The notes: generated by a model not told the origin, from the sequence alone. A stretch of DNA of 64,000 bases from Echinarachnius parma (GCA_037951105.1 JBAMJV010008390.1:62001-126000), one strand, 5' to 3'; shown: positions 32,401-46,600, counted from the stretch's first letter. Translations and numbers: made by a program.

Positions 32401-34333
32401 ATCTCTTTCAAAAGTGAGTATTTAATTAAGTGTATATAACAGAGTCGACCAAATATAAAGAATAAACCATATCGACACTTTGTATGGGCATAATAGCGGG
32501 GCAGTATATAGTTCATTATAATAGTAACCAATTTACAGGAGCTTATTTCTCCTGCTTAAATTGTGAGAATAAAAAAGTCTTTTCGGAATTTCTATTGCGT
32601 TAGCAGACCGAACGGTATATTTAAGAAATTTCCTTCAATATTGTTTAATACATCTGAAAACATCGCAAATTATAACGTCAATCATCGCAGAACAGGCAAA
32701 AACCAACGTTATATAGGCCTACATTCAGATGATAAAATGTTTGCATAAAAAAGTGATTTTTTTTTTTTGTCTTCACTTTTCAGACGCGGGGAATTCATAA
32801 TCGACATTTTCAAATCGGTTTACACTGCACACGATGACTTCTATTCTGAATGCGCGAAGGTATGTGTTTTTCATTTTACAAAAATATTTGATTTTGGTGT
32901 GATGAATCAGAGATGCCATTGTTGTTATTTTTCTATGGAACTTCAATGATACATCAACTAGTATTTAATTTATTTAATTAAAATGTATGTTTTACGTTAT
33001 GTTTTGTTATAACGTTCCTTATTCATAAAAAAATCATATTGATTACATCGTAAAACAATTAAATACTGATTCAATCTCATTGGTGACTGATTCAAGGAAG
33101 AATATTTGCACACCATATAGAAGAATTCTATAGACAAAGAAAGCTACTGAAATGTTGTTCGGGTGTTTTTTTTTTCTCTCCAATTCAGATGGTTTGGAGG
33201 TTGTTTCCTTCAAAACTTACACAAACTAAAATCAAACAAATTATACACTTGAAACACTTTAATACAGATCACGAGCGCGATCCTGGACATGGTAACCGGG
33301 CTAGAGAAGGTCAAGCTGGAGATGTCCGTCGGGCAAGGCGGGAATCGCCGGGTCGGTAGCACCAACGCACCCCGCATCGGCTGGGGTGCACCATCAACTT
33401 CCCCAGCAGCTAACGAGCAGAACAAACCAGGTGCCACTGTAAGGACAGGTGTAATGCAAACAGGTGGGACGACTGCAAGCCCTACCCCTCATCAGCAAGC
33501 TCCATTCGCGCGGGCAAGCGCCGACACTAGCGACCGGGCTAGTAACCCTCGCAATGCGCCCTTCAATCTTGATAGCCCGGCAAACACTGGCGATATCTAT
33601 AGCGACACCACAGATGTCCAGAGTGGATTCGTTGCCAATAGCGACCTGAAATCTACCAGAAAAACGGCAGCAGAACTGCCAGGTGCTGTGGATGTCCATA
33701 TAGCCACGCCCAAGGCGAAACCTATGAGTAAGTGCAATGAACTATACTGTTTTTATCTGTTTTCTCTTCGTGAAATTGATTATTGCTTTGTTATTTGTAA
33801 TAACCTTTGATGTTAATTTGGTGGTAGAGCAACAATTTTTATCAAAATTCTCAAAAGAATATATATTCTTGGTATTGATTTTGATATTGATTAATTGATT
33901 GATTGTGAAGTGCATACACTCATCTTTTCATATCATACTCAGTAATATTATTTTCCTATTTTCTTCCATGAGAACAAAATTAAACAAGTCATAGAACTAA
34001 TTAATTGAAACCCATTTTTGTTTTCTCTCCAAAGACCGTGCTGCACCTCCGCGCTTCGGAAACAAGTCAGAGATGCGTCCAGCCCCGTCACCAGCTTCTC
34101 AGACTGACACGTTTGGCAACGTCATAACAGATCGCGATGTTTTGTCTCCAACAACAACGGGTTCGACCCCTGGGCAATTTGGCACGGGACAGAAATCGAC
34201 GAATCAGAAGAAACATTCTGTCCTGGCGCCGGGGAGGTCGAACCATTACCCAGAGAAGAAGAAACCCAGTCCTAAATCTGGGGGCTACGGATCTATCATC
34301 AAAGATGCTAAAACTGGCAGAGTCATTCTTTGA
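29411..34333 (+). CDS. BAR-domain protein of the amphiphysin/BIN type, without SH3
   Basis: Nine coding exons: 29411-29434, 29850-29979, 30504-30598, 30990-31082, 31547-31621, 32322-32413, 32784-32859, 33268-33727 and 34035-34333 (TGA). All junctions are GT-AG with matching phases, giving 447 residues. Residues 15-210 follow the amphiphysin BAR layout, with FEDFNFSLQQQMKLVDNLQ, FYEDIWPKHREF, and RGEFIIDIFKSVYTAHDDFY, where amphiphysin has its membrane-curving helix 3. Exons 3-7 have the same boundaries and phases as the amphiphysin gene on the other strand; exon 3 is 95 bases in both. The C-terminal half is a low-complexity Ser/Thr/Pro/Asn-rich tail ending in KTGRVIL, with no SH3. BAR dimers bind curved membranes. 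The particular role is unknown, and I do not recognise an exact orthologue. Confidence 0.85.
32160..32265. repeat. Foldback repeat in BAR-gene intron 5
   Basis: A palindrome with arms GGGCGCCGATC..CCTATCGTTCAGCGGGGG and complement, and GATGAATGAATAGATCATC at the centre. A half copy lies at 24132-24183. Confidence 0.6.
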
Positions 34334-34718
34334 GTGATAATAATATAGTGGATATTAATTTTTTATAGTGAACGTTCCGTCTCTCGATGTTCATGGCGCT
34401 TGGAGACAGAACTTCTTTCCACCGCAAGCAAATAATAGAAATCATGCTGAACAACAATTAACTCTTGCCGTTAATCACCGATTACAAACTGCGATCCTAT
34501 ACTCATAAGATGAAACACTATCCTAAATCTTGAGACTAATACTGATCTATCATCAAAGACACTAGAACTGGCAGAGTCATTATTAGAAGAATGGAAGTTC
34601 TTTCCCAAGAAAAGATAGAAAGAATGTTGAATAACAGTTAACTTTGTGCTCTTTTATCACTGTTACCATGGAAATTACAAGCTCCCAATCTCACTGGTGT
34701 ATGATGAGACAGGACAGT
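34261..34718 (+). repeat. Tandem duplication of the BAR-gene terminal exon end and 3' UTR
   Basis: 34261-34512 holds the last codons (GSIIKDAKTGRV) plus the stop and early UTR. 34513-34718 repeats it in degenerate form (GATCTATCATCAAAGA and GGCAGAGTCATT recur at 34550-34584), with the copied codons interrupted. It is clearly downstream of the functional stop at 34333. Confidence 0.7.
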
Positions 34719-35019
34719 CAAGGCTCATTGGTAAATCTGCTTTGGGGAATATACCGGTATTAATCCAAGACGTATAGATCATCACAACCATCAATCTGCA
34801 TTACTGTGATGGAGTATTTTTTTGTTTTACTCACGCAAGGCTGAGAAAATACAAATGTGCCAAGTGTTTTATATGACAACACAACTTACCAGCATACAGT
34901 AAATCATTCTTTAGAACACTCTTTAGAAATTATAATTTTGACACAATTTATATGTATTGAAAAAAAAATTGTTTTTAATAATATGTACAATGACAATACA
35001 CAATGTTTACATGTATGTA

Positions 35020-35043
35020 AATAAACAACTAGCCAATAATAAA
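35020..35043 (+). terminator. BAR-gene poly(A) signals
   Basis: Two AATAAA hexamers (35020-35025, 35038-35043), about 690 bases past the stop and followed by a T-rich stretch. Confidence 0.5.
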
Positions 35044-37571
35044 TTGTAGTATTCACTTCATTGCTTCAATTCAATTCTCTACCTCTACCTAGGGTTACGT
35101 ACACACAAACAAACGGAAAAAAAGATCAACGTTAGTCATAATAAAATGCTTTCAGTATACATACATACATACATACATACATACATACATTACAGTAAAT
35201 AGATTGCCAGAGATTTACAATGCACTTTTTATACACTTTGATACACGAGTTATATAAATAGGTTAATAGAAAGTAGCTTTAGTTGGTAGTTTTTTTTTAT
35301 AGATATACATATTTTTTGTACAAAAACTAAAATGTGACCATTTTAATCTATATTCTTTTTAATTCCAGAAAATAACAGCAACTTTTTCCTACCTACTTTT
35401 TTGTGCCAATTTCTAAATCATACAAGCTAAAATAAGTGCTAAATAAATATTTAACAAATAAAAATCTGGAAGTGTGAGCCAAAATAGCACCGCAATCCCG
35501 TGTTAAGATTGTCTCCAAATTCTACAAGCACAATACTCTACTTTCTTTTTATTTCAAAAAAAAAACCAACCAAAAAATCATGCCTGGTCACCATGGCAGA
35601 AAATATTAAAGGGACTGCTTCACAACATCTGAGGGCGCTTTTCAGGAGTTAAAGAGAAGCGTCATTTTACACTCACAGCACGCGCTAGGTAGCTGTAATA
35701 CATATGCAACAGAATTGCAGGACGCACACTCGCGCATGACTTAACCTAGTTCTAAAAACGTGGCACTGCCCTAAGTGCACTCCATAATCTGACGACTCGG
35801 TAACACATAGAGCAGGGGCATGTGATGTTCATAAACACAGTGCCTAAATGTGAAAACTTTGAACAACGCCCTCCATGACAACTCGGTCCCTTTAAATTGC
35901 TAACACTACATTAATCACACAGCTGTCCTTATGTCTTTAGCAAAAATGTACTGTAAATATATAAGTATTTCTCTCAAACATTTAGTTATTCAATGGCTTA
36001 ACATTAGCACTGGCCTTGATGCTTGCAGCAGCCCAAAATCGAGCATATGTCCACCAAAATTAAATTAATTCTTTAATTTTACTTGCCCAATTGGGTAACC
36101 AAATATCAAAGACTTTATAATGCTTATTTTGTTTTGAGGAAACTTAATTCTGATTTGGATTATGATTACGGCTGAATCAAATGTTTCTTCTGTGATACGC
36201 AGCACTGTATTACGCCGTTCCATGTACACATGTAATACCCTCACATTCTTCAAATCAATATAGTAAGAAATACATATATGTTTCAAGCCTAAAATATTAC
36301 GCACTCTTTAACAAAACCCTGAACATCCCATCTTACAGTATCTCCGACAATCTTCTATAAACGATAAATAGGCATTTCAACAGGTGGCTAGAAAATAGCA
36401 TAGCTTTAGGCAAACATTGTGAACATTTTCAAATTGTCAATTGACAGATTCAATATCAAGCTAATAGATAACTAAAAGAACCGTTCATGATGCACATCAA
36501 ACTACAAGAGGAGTTTACCTTAGCATAATTACTAATTTCATACCTACTTCAATATAGTCTTGTTTTTATAAGTGCTTAAGTAATCGGATGCTATGTGGTA
36601 TTATGATCTTACTTTTGATACAAAAGTAAAAGAAATGCCTGTTACGGTTACTATGAACATTTAAAAACACAGCACAGTTAATTTTGGTTATGTCATTATC
36701 CATTCTAAATGTATGTGTGAAGTGGCTGACATAAAAAATAGAAAGTATAAAAGTGATTTGTTTTTCATCACCATTCATTCAGTATACAAATAGGGAATCC
36801 TTTGATTTGTCTCCCTCTAAATACATGACCAACTTTTTTAGCGAAGATTATAAATTTAATTAATTCATATAACTGTTTTTCTTTCTCTATGTATTAAATT
36901 TCTAATGACATTTGCAAAAATGTACAAACAAGAGCAACATTTCCTAATCAACCAAAAAATAAATATCTTGTCTTCTATTTAATACATGTTACGTATATAG
37001 TTAACACGTCCACCCATACTCGGTATGCATTTACAAGCATCTTTATACTCTAACATAAATGGTACTTTACTAGTACAAAGCAAAAGTAATTAACATTAAT
37101 TTTGATATTACATTCCACACATGTAGGTTATAGTTACAGAGTAGCAGTCATGATTATAGAAAAATAGATCAAAAAGATTCAAGTAATCGCAAGAATTTGA
37201 TGTAAATTGTACATATCCTGAGAGCAGACATAATGCCTTATTCAACAATACCTAGGGTTTACATAGGTCAACAAAATTCCCAATGAAAAAAAACAAAAAC
37301 AATTTAAAGAATTTTGTTAGACCTTTAAGTAAAATTCATCATATTTAATTAAGCGTTTATTTTAACTGTAAACACACAGCTTAGAATTAACTAGAGTCAC
37401 ATAATGCTGCAAACAAATGCAATTTTAAGACGTCATTTACAACTACTTTAATATGTTTAATAAGAAACCTTTGGTATACAGACATACATGTAGGAGGGGT
37501 GAGTGTAACTAGAATATAGTAGGAAGAAGGGGTAAGTATGGTAGCTTTAAAACAACTTAAAGTAAACCAAA
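35044..37571. other. Convergent intergenic region
   Basis: AT-rich, no recognised gene or RNA. Between the 3' ends of the BAR gene and amphiphysin. Confidence 0.5.
35158..35190. repeat. CATA tetranucleotide microsatellite
   Basis: Eight ACATAC-register tetramer units downstream of the BAR gene. Confidence 0.8.
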
Positions 37572-38080
37572 TACAGTGAAACCTCTTTATAATGAACTCT
37601 GTTAGAACATGGTCCTTATGCAGGTGTCATTTGTATGACGCACCTCTTGACCCCCGGGAAAGGTGCGTCATGGTGCATCATGGATGCATCCATGACGCAA
37701 CTTTTCCGGGGGTCAAGAGGTGCATCATACAAACGACACCTGCATTATAATATTTTGCCGGTCTGGAGCCCGTTTTATGAAAGGGTCTTATGTTAAGACC
37801 GTCTTAACTGTCCTTTGTGATCAGGACAAGCGCCATCCGTATTCCCGTAGATCAGTCTTATGTTATGTTAAGACCGTCTTAACTGTCACATGACTGTGAC
37901 TGATCTACGGGAATACGGATGGCGTTTGTTCCAATCACAAAGGACAGTTAAGACGGTCTTAACACAAGACCCTTTCATGAAACGGGCCCCCTCAGTTCTA
38001 TGTATGTTAATATTGTTTTAAGCCCTGATATAACGAAGTAAATTCATTGGGCTCAAGAAGCTCCACAGCGTTTCACTGTA
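37572..38080. mobile_element. pogo-like MITE, family C, copy 5, with two palindromic insertions
   Basis: Outer ends TA-CAGTGAAACCTC and GCGTTTCACTG-TA. Inside are a ~125-base palindrome (37619-37745; arms with GTGTCATTTGTATGACGCAC-like sequence) and a ~225-base foldback (37766-37990; arms with AAGACCGTCTTAACTGTC and TACGGGAATACGGATGGCG). A relative of the second foldback lies at 47970-48190. Confidence 0.7.
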
Positions 38081-38513
38081 TTTGAACATTGTAAGAAGTT
38101 AAAGGGGAAGAATCAAACGATATGTACATCCTTGGTAAAAAGCAAACAGGAAAGTCTATTAGAACAGCACTCTTGAGTAATATAATAGTTTGAACATTTA
38201 AAATAGAAAAAGTAAGAAACACATGAAATCCAAACTTGTGTTCTAAGTCACTATAATAATAGAATATACGGTAGTTGTCTCTTCAATTCTAACTCGGGAG
38301 ATAGCAGGAAGTTGCAGCTTGAGCGCTAGTTGTAATAACAACTTCCTGTTACTAAATCTTTTCCAGCTTTAACCAACTGCAAATTACGCCCTTAAATACA
38401 GGGTAAGGAGTCTCTTCTCATGTTAAATTAGGATCCACCTGATGATAATTGAATTTTTTTACTTTGTAGCCTGCAAGTCAAAGCTCTACTCCAGAGAAAA
38501 AAAACAATAATTC

Positions 38514-38592
38514 TTAACCCCTTGACTAAGGGAACCGAGTGGGTTGTGTACAAAGTCTATGGCATTTCATAAACTCGTAGGGAACGAGTTAA
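38514..38592. repeat. 80-base TTAA micro-element, copy 2
   Basis: TTAACCCCTTGACTAAGG start, GTACAAAGTCTATGG core, GGAACGAGTTAA end. Confidence 0.6.
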
Positions 38593-39380
38593 GTTTTAAA
38601 ATGGTGATCAATTGCAAATTACCTATTTTGATACTGGAAAAGGCATTTATTCTCCTCATGTGAAATTAGGGCCCAACTGATTATTTTTTGTTGCTTAGTA
38701 ACCGTCAAATCAAAACCCTAATTCCAAGAAAAAACAATTAAAATGGTGAACAGCCGACAGTTATGGCCTTTGACACAGAGAAAGGAGTTTCTCCTTATGT
38801 GAAATTAGGATCCATGTGATTATAATTGAATTTCTTGTTGCCAATGTCATTCCCTCGTATCATCCAGTGCTTTGACCATAATAAAACAAAATTATTGCAC
38901 GTAATAGATAAACATTACCGACATTTGTAGATGTCGTGTACGTGGTGTGTGTCTTTTTGCATCTGAATCAATATAATGCTTTCGAATATGATTTGCGGCA
39001 AATTATCAACACTTTCCAGTTGACACTAGATATATGTTACACCCTATAAAAACCTCATCTAGTATTATGAATTTCAAATTGTTAAGTAAAAGTATTAAAT
39101 TAACATAATGAACTGAACATTCAAAATTACTCAATGAACTCTCAAAATTCCTTAGAATGTACAGATCAAATATCTAGTTTGTAATGTATTTCAATAATTC
39201 GCAACTGCATAGCACTTGACTTCCATTGAGAAGTATAATTGCAATTATTGTCTCAATATATGATGGCAAAGGACAATATTTTCTAATAGATTTACCTATG
39301 ATACAGAATACTAAATATATAATAAGCTACGATATAGTGATTTATATAACTATAAAACAAGTACTTAAAGAAAGAGGCAT

Positions 39381-39654
39381 ACGGGGGAGTGTTTCACAAA
39401 GACTCAAAGTCAAACTTAACTCTAAGTTGAACCTAACAATTATTGAGAGCCGTTAGTTTCTATGTAAAATTGTTTGAACAGTTCATTTAAAAGGCTTACA
39501 TTTTTAAATTGCAAATCAGTAATACTTGTAATTATCAAGAAGCCTTGACATTATTGATATAAATGTTAGTTCAAAGATTCAAATACTTGTATCGTTTTGC
39601 TTTTGAGTATAGGCCCAACTTAAGTTAAGTTCAATTTTTGTGAAACACCCCCTG
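39381..39654. mobile_element. Inverted-end element with GGGGG..GTTTCACAAA termini
   Basis: GGGGGAGTGTTTCACAAA near 39383 and TTTTGTGAAACACCCCC near 39652, with AACTTAA-rich subterminal inverted repeats. About 270 bases, AT-rich interior, no ORF. Confidence 0.55.
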
Positions 39655-40349
39655 GTATTCCAACATCTCAAATTTCCTTTGGCAGAATATATGTGCATTT
39701 TTTCTTTTCTTCAACCTAACCTTTAACTTTTCTCTTTCCAACAATTATTCAAGATAATTGATTAAAACTCTTTCTGTGCAGTAACAAAAACAAAGCCAGT
39801 TTTCCAAGATAAATGTAAAACTTGCAAAAAATGAAGAGACCCTGACTTATCCAAAATACTTCTTAAAACATGAGATCTGGGAATAGTTGCGCAGTTGCAT
39901 TGCTGGTATTAAGTTTGAATGCAAATGGTTTAACCAGTAGAAAAATTACAAGTAAGCTTGGGGCAATTTTGCCCCCATAATGCTAAAAGAGCCCCCCCCC
40001 CCCCAATTTGTCATAGAGTAAGACAAATTTTAAAGTGCTATATATTAGGGCAATCAAGCTTTGAGAGTAGTCTCCCAAAATAATTGAATTTTTCATCCCA
40101 GGATTTAACAATTGTTAAAATTCACGGAAATGCCAAGAAAAAACTAAATATATTTCATTAACAGTTCCTGTAAGGGTTGACTGCAGTGAAAAATATACTT
40201 TCACAAAGTATTCACCACCACCCCCCCCCCCCCCCCCCTCCGATGAAAATCTGATGAAAAACAAGTTGGTCGCCATGACAGGCAAGCACGAGATGAGCAA
40301 AGATGACATAAGTCATATAACGGGTTGTAAGATCGGGCTGTTGATGGCA

Positions 40350-40628
40350 TAACATAGTAGAAGATTAAGATGAGGTTGTTGGGGGATGTCCAGTCTCTAT
40401 TAGAGTCGTAATGTGAAGAAGATCTTCACAAATCAACGCCTATATACGTGGTGATGGCATATTAACAGGGTAGAAGATTAAGATGAAGTTGTAGGTGGAT
40501 GATGTCCAGTCGCTATCAAAGTTGTAATGTGAAGAAGTTCTTCACAAATCAACGCCTATATACGTGGTGATGGCATATTAACAGGGTAGAAGATTAAGAT
40601 GAAGTTGTAGGTGGATGTCCAGTCGCTA
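40350..40628 (-). repeat. Tandem ~118-base repeats in amphiphysin 3' UTR
   Basis: Three units are visible, starting near 40361, 40467 and 40587, each with GTAGAAGATTAAGATGA followed by a GTCCAGTC block. The unit includes the end of the last coding exon: degenerate versions of the ENFTLRL-stop stretch recur at about 40403-40430 and 40521-40545. A local duplication therefore captured the stop codon and early 3' UTR. Confidence 0.7.
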
Positions 40629-43600
40629 TCAAAGTCGTAATGTGAAGTTCTCGGGGAAGACGCCTCTATCTGTTGACCCTTCTTTCTTACCAAACAACCA
40701 GCCTTCGTCCTGTGGAGAACAAAAAAGAAGAGAAGATATAAAATCAGTCGGTAAATGTTTTCAAAACCTATTATTACATGAAAGTGAACATATCAGACTT
40801 TTTCTAGCTCCATAAAGTTCTTAGAATAATTCAGACAACATAATCTGTCCAGAAACAGGCGAAACAATGCATAGACCAAGAGTCAAATCTGTGTATATTG
40901 ACCACCTGAAATGAAACAGGAGGCCACTGTAGACAGTTAACCTTTATAGGCAGGTTCCATAACATTGTCTATCCCTACATGAGGTCACTTTTGGTAGCCA
41001 CTACAGGCAGGTTGCTATAGACATGTGGCGGCCGAGAGAGGTTTGACTTTTTATTTTTTATATGTGAGAAGTTGTTAGAAATCTGAATAAAACATCAACA
41101 AAAACAGAACATTCCATGAACGTTTTAATCCTTTTTTTTCCTTTTTCTCAGGAAGCAATTTTGTTTAAATTTACTATTTCATGACCAAATGACGGACATT
41201 AAGATCAAAAGAATAAAGACTTTGTTTTACTTGTTTGATGAAATAATAACTTGAATCTTGATTTGTTTCTAATTTGTTTTGTTTTACCTGGTCTTCTGGG
41301 TCATCAAATGGTAGAACAAAGACGATGTCTCCTTTCTGCAGCGTCAGTTCGTCAGCATCTCTCGGTTGGTAGTCATGTGTCGCTCTAGCCTGATAAAGGA
41401 CAAAATCATGTATATTTATATAAAGAGAAAAATGTTTAATTTAAAAGGTAGTTCAGATTCCTAAATCAAATGTGTTATCTTGCGTACACCTTGCGCACAT
41501 TGAAAAAAACACACTTGCTCAGTGCACATGCAGTGTGCATAAACTAGCCTAATAAATGGCAATGTAGCATCCCCACACATGTTCTTTAAATAGAAAAGAC
41601 ATCCCTAACCTTAACCATAACAGTGATAAGACAATGTTCTTATAATTCTATACTTAACATTTTTTTCTTATATACTATTTGAAATAAAAAATGGAACACA
41701 TATCTATAATGCTGGTGATATCTTTCCGCAGGGTCAGGTCAACTGCATTACTAGAATATTGCATTGGTTGTCGTGTGTCGCTCTTGCCTGATGCACAAAC
41801 AAAATAAGGAATTATGCTGATGATATCTGTATCTGCTGTGACAGGTGATCAGCATTACTAGGTTGTAACCATGTGTCACTCTTGCCTAAAGAAAAACCCC
41901 AGAAATAGTGGTAAAGAGGATTGAAAGAAAAAGACAATCTTACCTTATAAGGTACTCCTGGCGGGAGGTCACCGTTTGTCTTTGGCTTTAGGACTAGAGT
42001 GGTCTTAATTGACAGGAACAAGTCTTAGCAAAGAGAGTACCCCTAAATTAGTCTGATATAGTCTAAACAGAGACAATTGTTACCTTGTATAGTACTGGCG
42101 GGAGGTCACCGTTTGTCTTTGGCTTTAGGACTAGAGTGGTCTTAATTATCAGGAACAAGTCTTAGCAAAGAGAGTACCCCTTAATTTGTCTGATATGGCC
42201 TAAATAAAGACAATTCTTACCTTGTATAGTACTCCTGGCGGGAGGTTTACCATTTGTCTTTGGCTCTGGGGATGAGTGAGCTGGCATGCCATCCTAAGTT
42301 GGTGTTTTTAGAAAAGAGGGCCATTCTGAGTTGGCGTTTTTGGACTAGAGTGGTCTAAATTATCAGGAACAATTCTTTAAATAGCCGGCTCAGCACCCCT
42401 AATCTAGTCATATATGGAGCCCATTGCAGAAAGAGATGCAATCGATTAGAAAGTTGCAATTAATTGCAAGTCAGAAAATATATACATTTGAACCAATCAG
42501 ATTTGTGCATTTAGTCACGTGATCTGACTTACAATTTAAATAAAGACAATAGTTACCTTGTATAGTACTCCTGGCGGGAGGTCACCGTTTGTCTGTGGCT
42601 CTGGGGATGAGGGAGCCGGCGTGCCATTCTGAGTTGGTGTTTCCGCTGCTGGTTTCTGGTTTGCCTGCAAGCACAAAGAAACATTTGATATTCAAAATGT
42701 TAATTAAATTACGTCATGATTTCTGATTCACTTCGATGTCAACACAGGGCATTTCAGTTTATTTACTTTCATAAGCTCACATCGTTCGTCTTGATTGAAG
42801 GTCTCAAGTACTTAAGAAGGATTAAAAAATTTGTTTTTCAATGTCAACATTTCTGGGAAAGTTAAGATCATTCTTGACATTCAGTGGCCCAAGACAAAGA
42901 AAAACATTCAAAATACTGTAACAAGTGGTTGTCAAGTCGGGAACATACAATTTGGCATGGGAGCCAAAGCATATATATTTGGTGGCCCTGCCTAAACTTA
43001 ACTTTCTCAATGTTAACTATGGTAGACCATTTGTAACCTTGCAATATAACACATCCAAAAGGAAATTGTATGAGGTTTTAAACACATTATACGCAAAGAA
43101 TCTTCTCAATAATAGAAAATATTGATGATTTTAACAAATTTCATGCCAAGTCTGGTAATTATTTTATATGTTTTTCATAGCAACTACCATCTTTCCATAC
43201 TTTTCAGTCTAACTGAGAATTTAAGTTCAACTTAAAATCGTTGTTAAACACTTCCAATTCTTATAAAGTCTCTCTGTTTGTCATGGGCTAGTTTGAATCT
43301 TCTGATTATGGCAAGCAGCATTTTAACGTACTAAGCCTTAACTTCCAAAACGTTAACAAAATTTGATAGTCACCGCTAATGGAGTAGACCTCGGAACCTG
43401 GTACTCGGCCGTCTGATCTTCATCATCCTCCTCCTCATCGTCGTCCTCGTCATCTTCTCTCTCCTCCGGTAGCTCCCGCCTCGGCTCCACGGGGGCGGGC
43501 ACCGAGTAGTGGGGGGCCTGACCCCCCTGAGTGAGACGAGGGGGTCTTGGTGAGGGGGGAAGAGATGGAGGATGAGGGCGTAGCACTGCTGTTACTCTGG

Positions 43601-46600
43601 CGGAGAGCTCTGGTATCCTGTGATGAAGAGAACGTAGTAAAATTTGGATGAAAATGTAGTACAATTTTTTATCAAGTTCTTTCTGTCCTACTGTAGCCCA
43701 CTGCATCTATTCATCAGAATACTTTGTCCCAAGATATTTAACGTCAATATGCTTGCTCCACGATTTTTACAGGTCAATGAATGATCTCCAATAATTTGTT
43801 ATCCATTGGTCTCACAATTAAAATATAACATACATTCACAATGGTAAAAGTTACAGAGATAGGGTCTGAGTAGTGGGGACATGCGCCCCCTAAGTGAGAG
43901 GAGGGGGTCTTGGTGAGGGGGGCGTAGCACTGCTGTTACTCTGGCAGAGAAGGCTCTGGTATCCTGTGAAGAAGAGAAAAGATAATAACATCTTTATGAA
44001 AATTCCACCTGTTTTGAAGCATCTAAATAAACATACAGTACATATTCATCAATTCATCAGGATACATTTCCCAATCCTGCTTTTTGGTTTTAGTTCCTCT
44101 CCATGTTTCATTAAGGTAACAATGAACGATCTCCATAATATATTTATCCATACTTCAAACAACTACCATACAATGGTGACAACTACAGACAGGCTTTCTT
44201 GGAAGAAGAGGGGGTCTATAAATGTGTGGTGGGAAGAGATGGAGGAGGGGGCGTAGCACTGCCATTATTCTGGTGGAGGAGTTTGGTATCCTATTTAAGA
44301 AATTGAGGTGAAGTTTATCTAATATGCCAGTAAATTACTAGTGAATGTTGAACACAACTGAGATTCATCATACCTTTTTTTTTCTTCAAAGATATTACCA
44401 TATTACTATGTAATCCAACCAAGCATCATATAAATGTGTCTTACGTAAATAATAATCCTGCCATGCATTTCACTCAACAAGAAGAACACTCAAAGTACAA
44501 GGAACGAATGATGGATAATGAACTGTTAACATCAGCATTATCATTGCAAAATATCCTGAAATAGGTAAAATTTGAATATACCTATATCTGGGGGTACAAA
44601 CTGTTTTTTTCTTCACAGCACATGAATGAACATCACTTCATGCCTGTGTTTTTCAAAACAAAAAGTGAATACACACAATTTTACCATAACTCACACATGC
44701 TGGAACAATTACAAAACAAACACACACACACAAAAATGTGACTAAAATCAATGACTTCAATCGGTCAATCCTGAAATAAAAATATAATTTCATGAAAACT
44801 TCATGCATGGTATTTGGAAATGTGAAGACCTATCCTGAGTCTATCAGCATATTTAAGTAGATGAGGATGACACTTCTGTTCTTTTATTCTTGATACATGT
44901 ATACATAAAGAGCAAATCCATGAGTACCTTCAACAATTCCAGGCCTCTTTTCATCAGCATTCACCCCCTCGATATGTGCAAAGTTAAAGAAACACAGGCA
45001 ACACTTTCACTTGATGTGTACATTTTTTTGTTTGTTTTAAATACTTGTGAGGACTGGAAGTAAAAGTAGAATAACATTTTCAAGTTCAATGAAAATGAGC
45101 CTAAACTTGCAAAGTTTTGTGCAACATCAAAGAATAATAAATGACCAAAGTGTGATGTCACAGCTATTCATTACCATGCGTAATGGTTCTAAACAATGTA
45201 GTCCTAGAAAGGACTGTTGGTAGTCCCTAGAAAGGACTACCAACAGTCCTTTTTAGGACTATCCTAGAAAGAAATACCAACAGTCCTTTTCAGGGGACTA
45301 CACCAACAGTCCTTTTTTAGGACTACACCAACAGTCCTTTCTAGGACTACCATAGTCATTTTTTTCAGGACTCTCCATAGTCCTTTTCAGGACTCACCAA
45401 TCCTCCCCTCTACATGGTGCAACTGCAAACCACGAGTATTATATACACCACCATGGAAACCGATAATTACAAGCAACATTTAATGTCTGGCTAGCAAGAC
45501 ATTATGATCAAGCAGTTGCTAGGAAGGAAACCGTCCAGCTCAAACCCACTACCAAAAGCCTGAATTAAATGGCGATTTGTTTTTGAACCATTATTAAGTT
45601 AAAACAGAACAAATGTGACATCACTACTTTGATACTCTATACATCGCAGGCCGGTGGGTAAATCTCTAATTCTAATGAATGGTAGGTTCCCCCATCTCAA
45701 TCCCAAACGATAGGCAGCCTTCACTCAATACATGCTTATTTGTGTATCGAGAGGGTTAAATCTTGATTTACCGGTGTGGTTCATCCATCATCGTCACCAA
45801 CTCTCTTTCACTGAGCCTGAAAACAGGGATAAATACTTCACATGAAGATGATATAACCCAGGGCTCGACACTAGCACTTGCGGCTAATGCCCGGGGCAAG
45901 TAAAATATGACGTTGGGCAAGTAAAATTTCATTAAAGGTTTAGTTTGGTTGCTCGATCGGGCAAAATAAATAATTGTTCAACTACAAGAGAACTATGTAA
46001 TTACATATGTGCTTATCTCATCTAGAAGTAAGAGGGCAAGTAAATTTTATATAAGGACAAGTAAAATGTAAAAAGTTATGATTTTACTTCCCGAACAGGC
46101 CAGTGGGGAAAACATTTAGTGTGGGGCTTGATATAACCCATCTCCCACAAACTCTGTGGTGGACAAACAATCACATCCATATGGTTATTACTTTCAAAAA
46201 CTACATACTTAACTGCAGTAAAACATTATCATTGAAATATCGACAGGTAGACACGGCAGCATGTCATATTGAAACATGAACTAGGGTTTGTAACCCCTTT
46301 TTTGAACGACAATCCAATGGTGTGAAATGAAAATGAGATTGAAATGTAGAAACACAGGCACGATGAGTGGATTTTTAAAAATAAAATGTTAAACTTTCTT
46401 TCCTCCACACATTAGTCTAATCAAACCTAACATCAACCGACAGATAAAGCAAATTTAGAAGATAAAAAACCTGTACGAAAAGCAAGACATACTTGTCCCT
46501 TGGAAGTACAGTGTTAATATAAAGATTGTTAAAAAAAAAATAAAATGGTGAAGGACCGACTCTATTAGACTTACAGATGACAAAAGGTAGAAAACGACAG

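Noticed and set aside
33394..33699. Antisense ORF over BAR-gene exon 8
   Set aside because: Shadow of the real exon; codon pattern and splice sites support the plus strand only.
43389..43450. Acidic low-complexity run as a separate gene
   Set aside because: It is the Asp/Glu-rich part of the amphiphysin linker exon, in frame with both neighbours.
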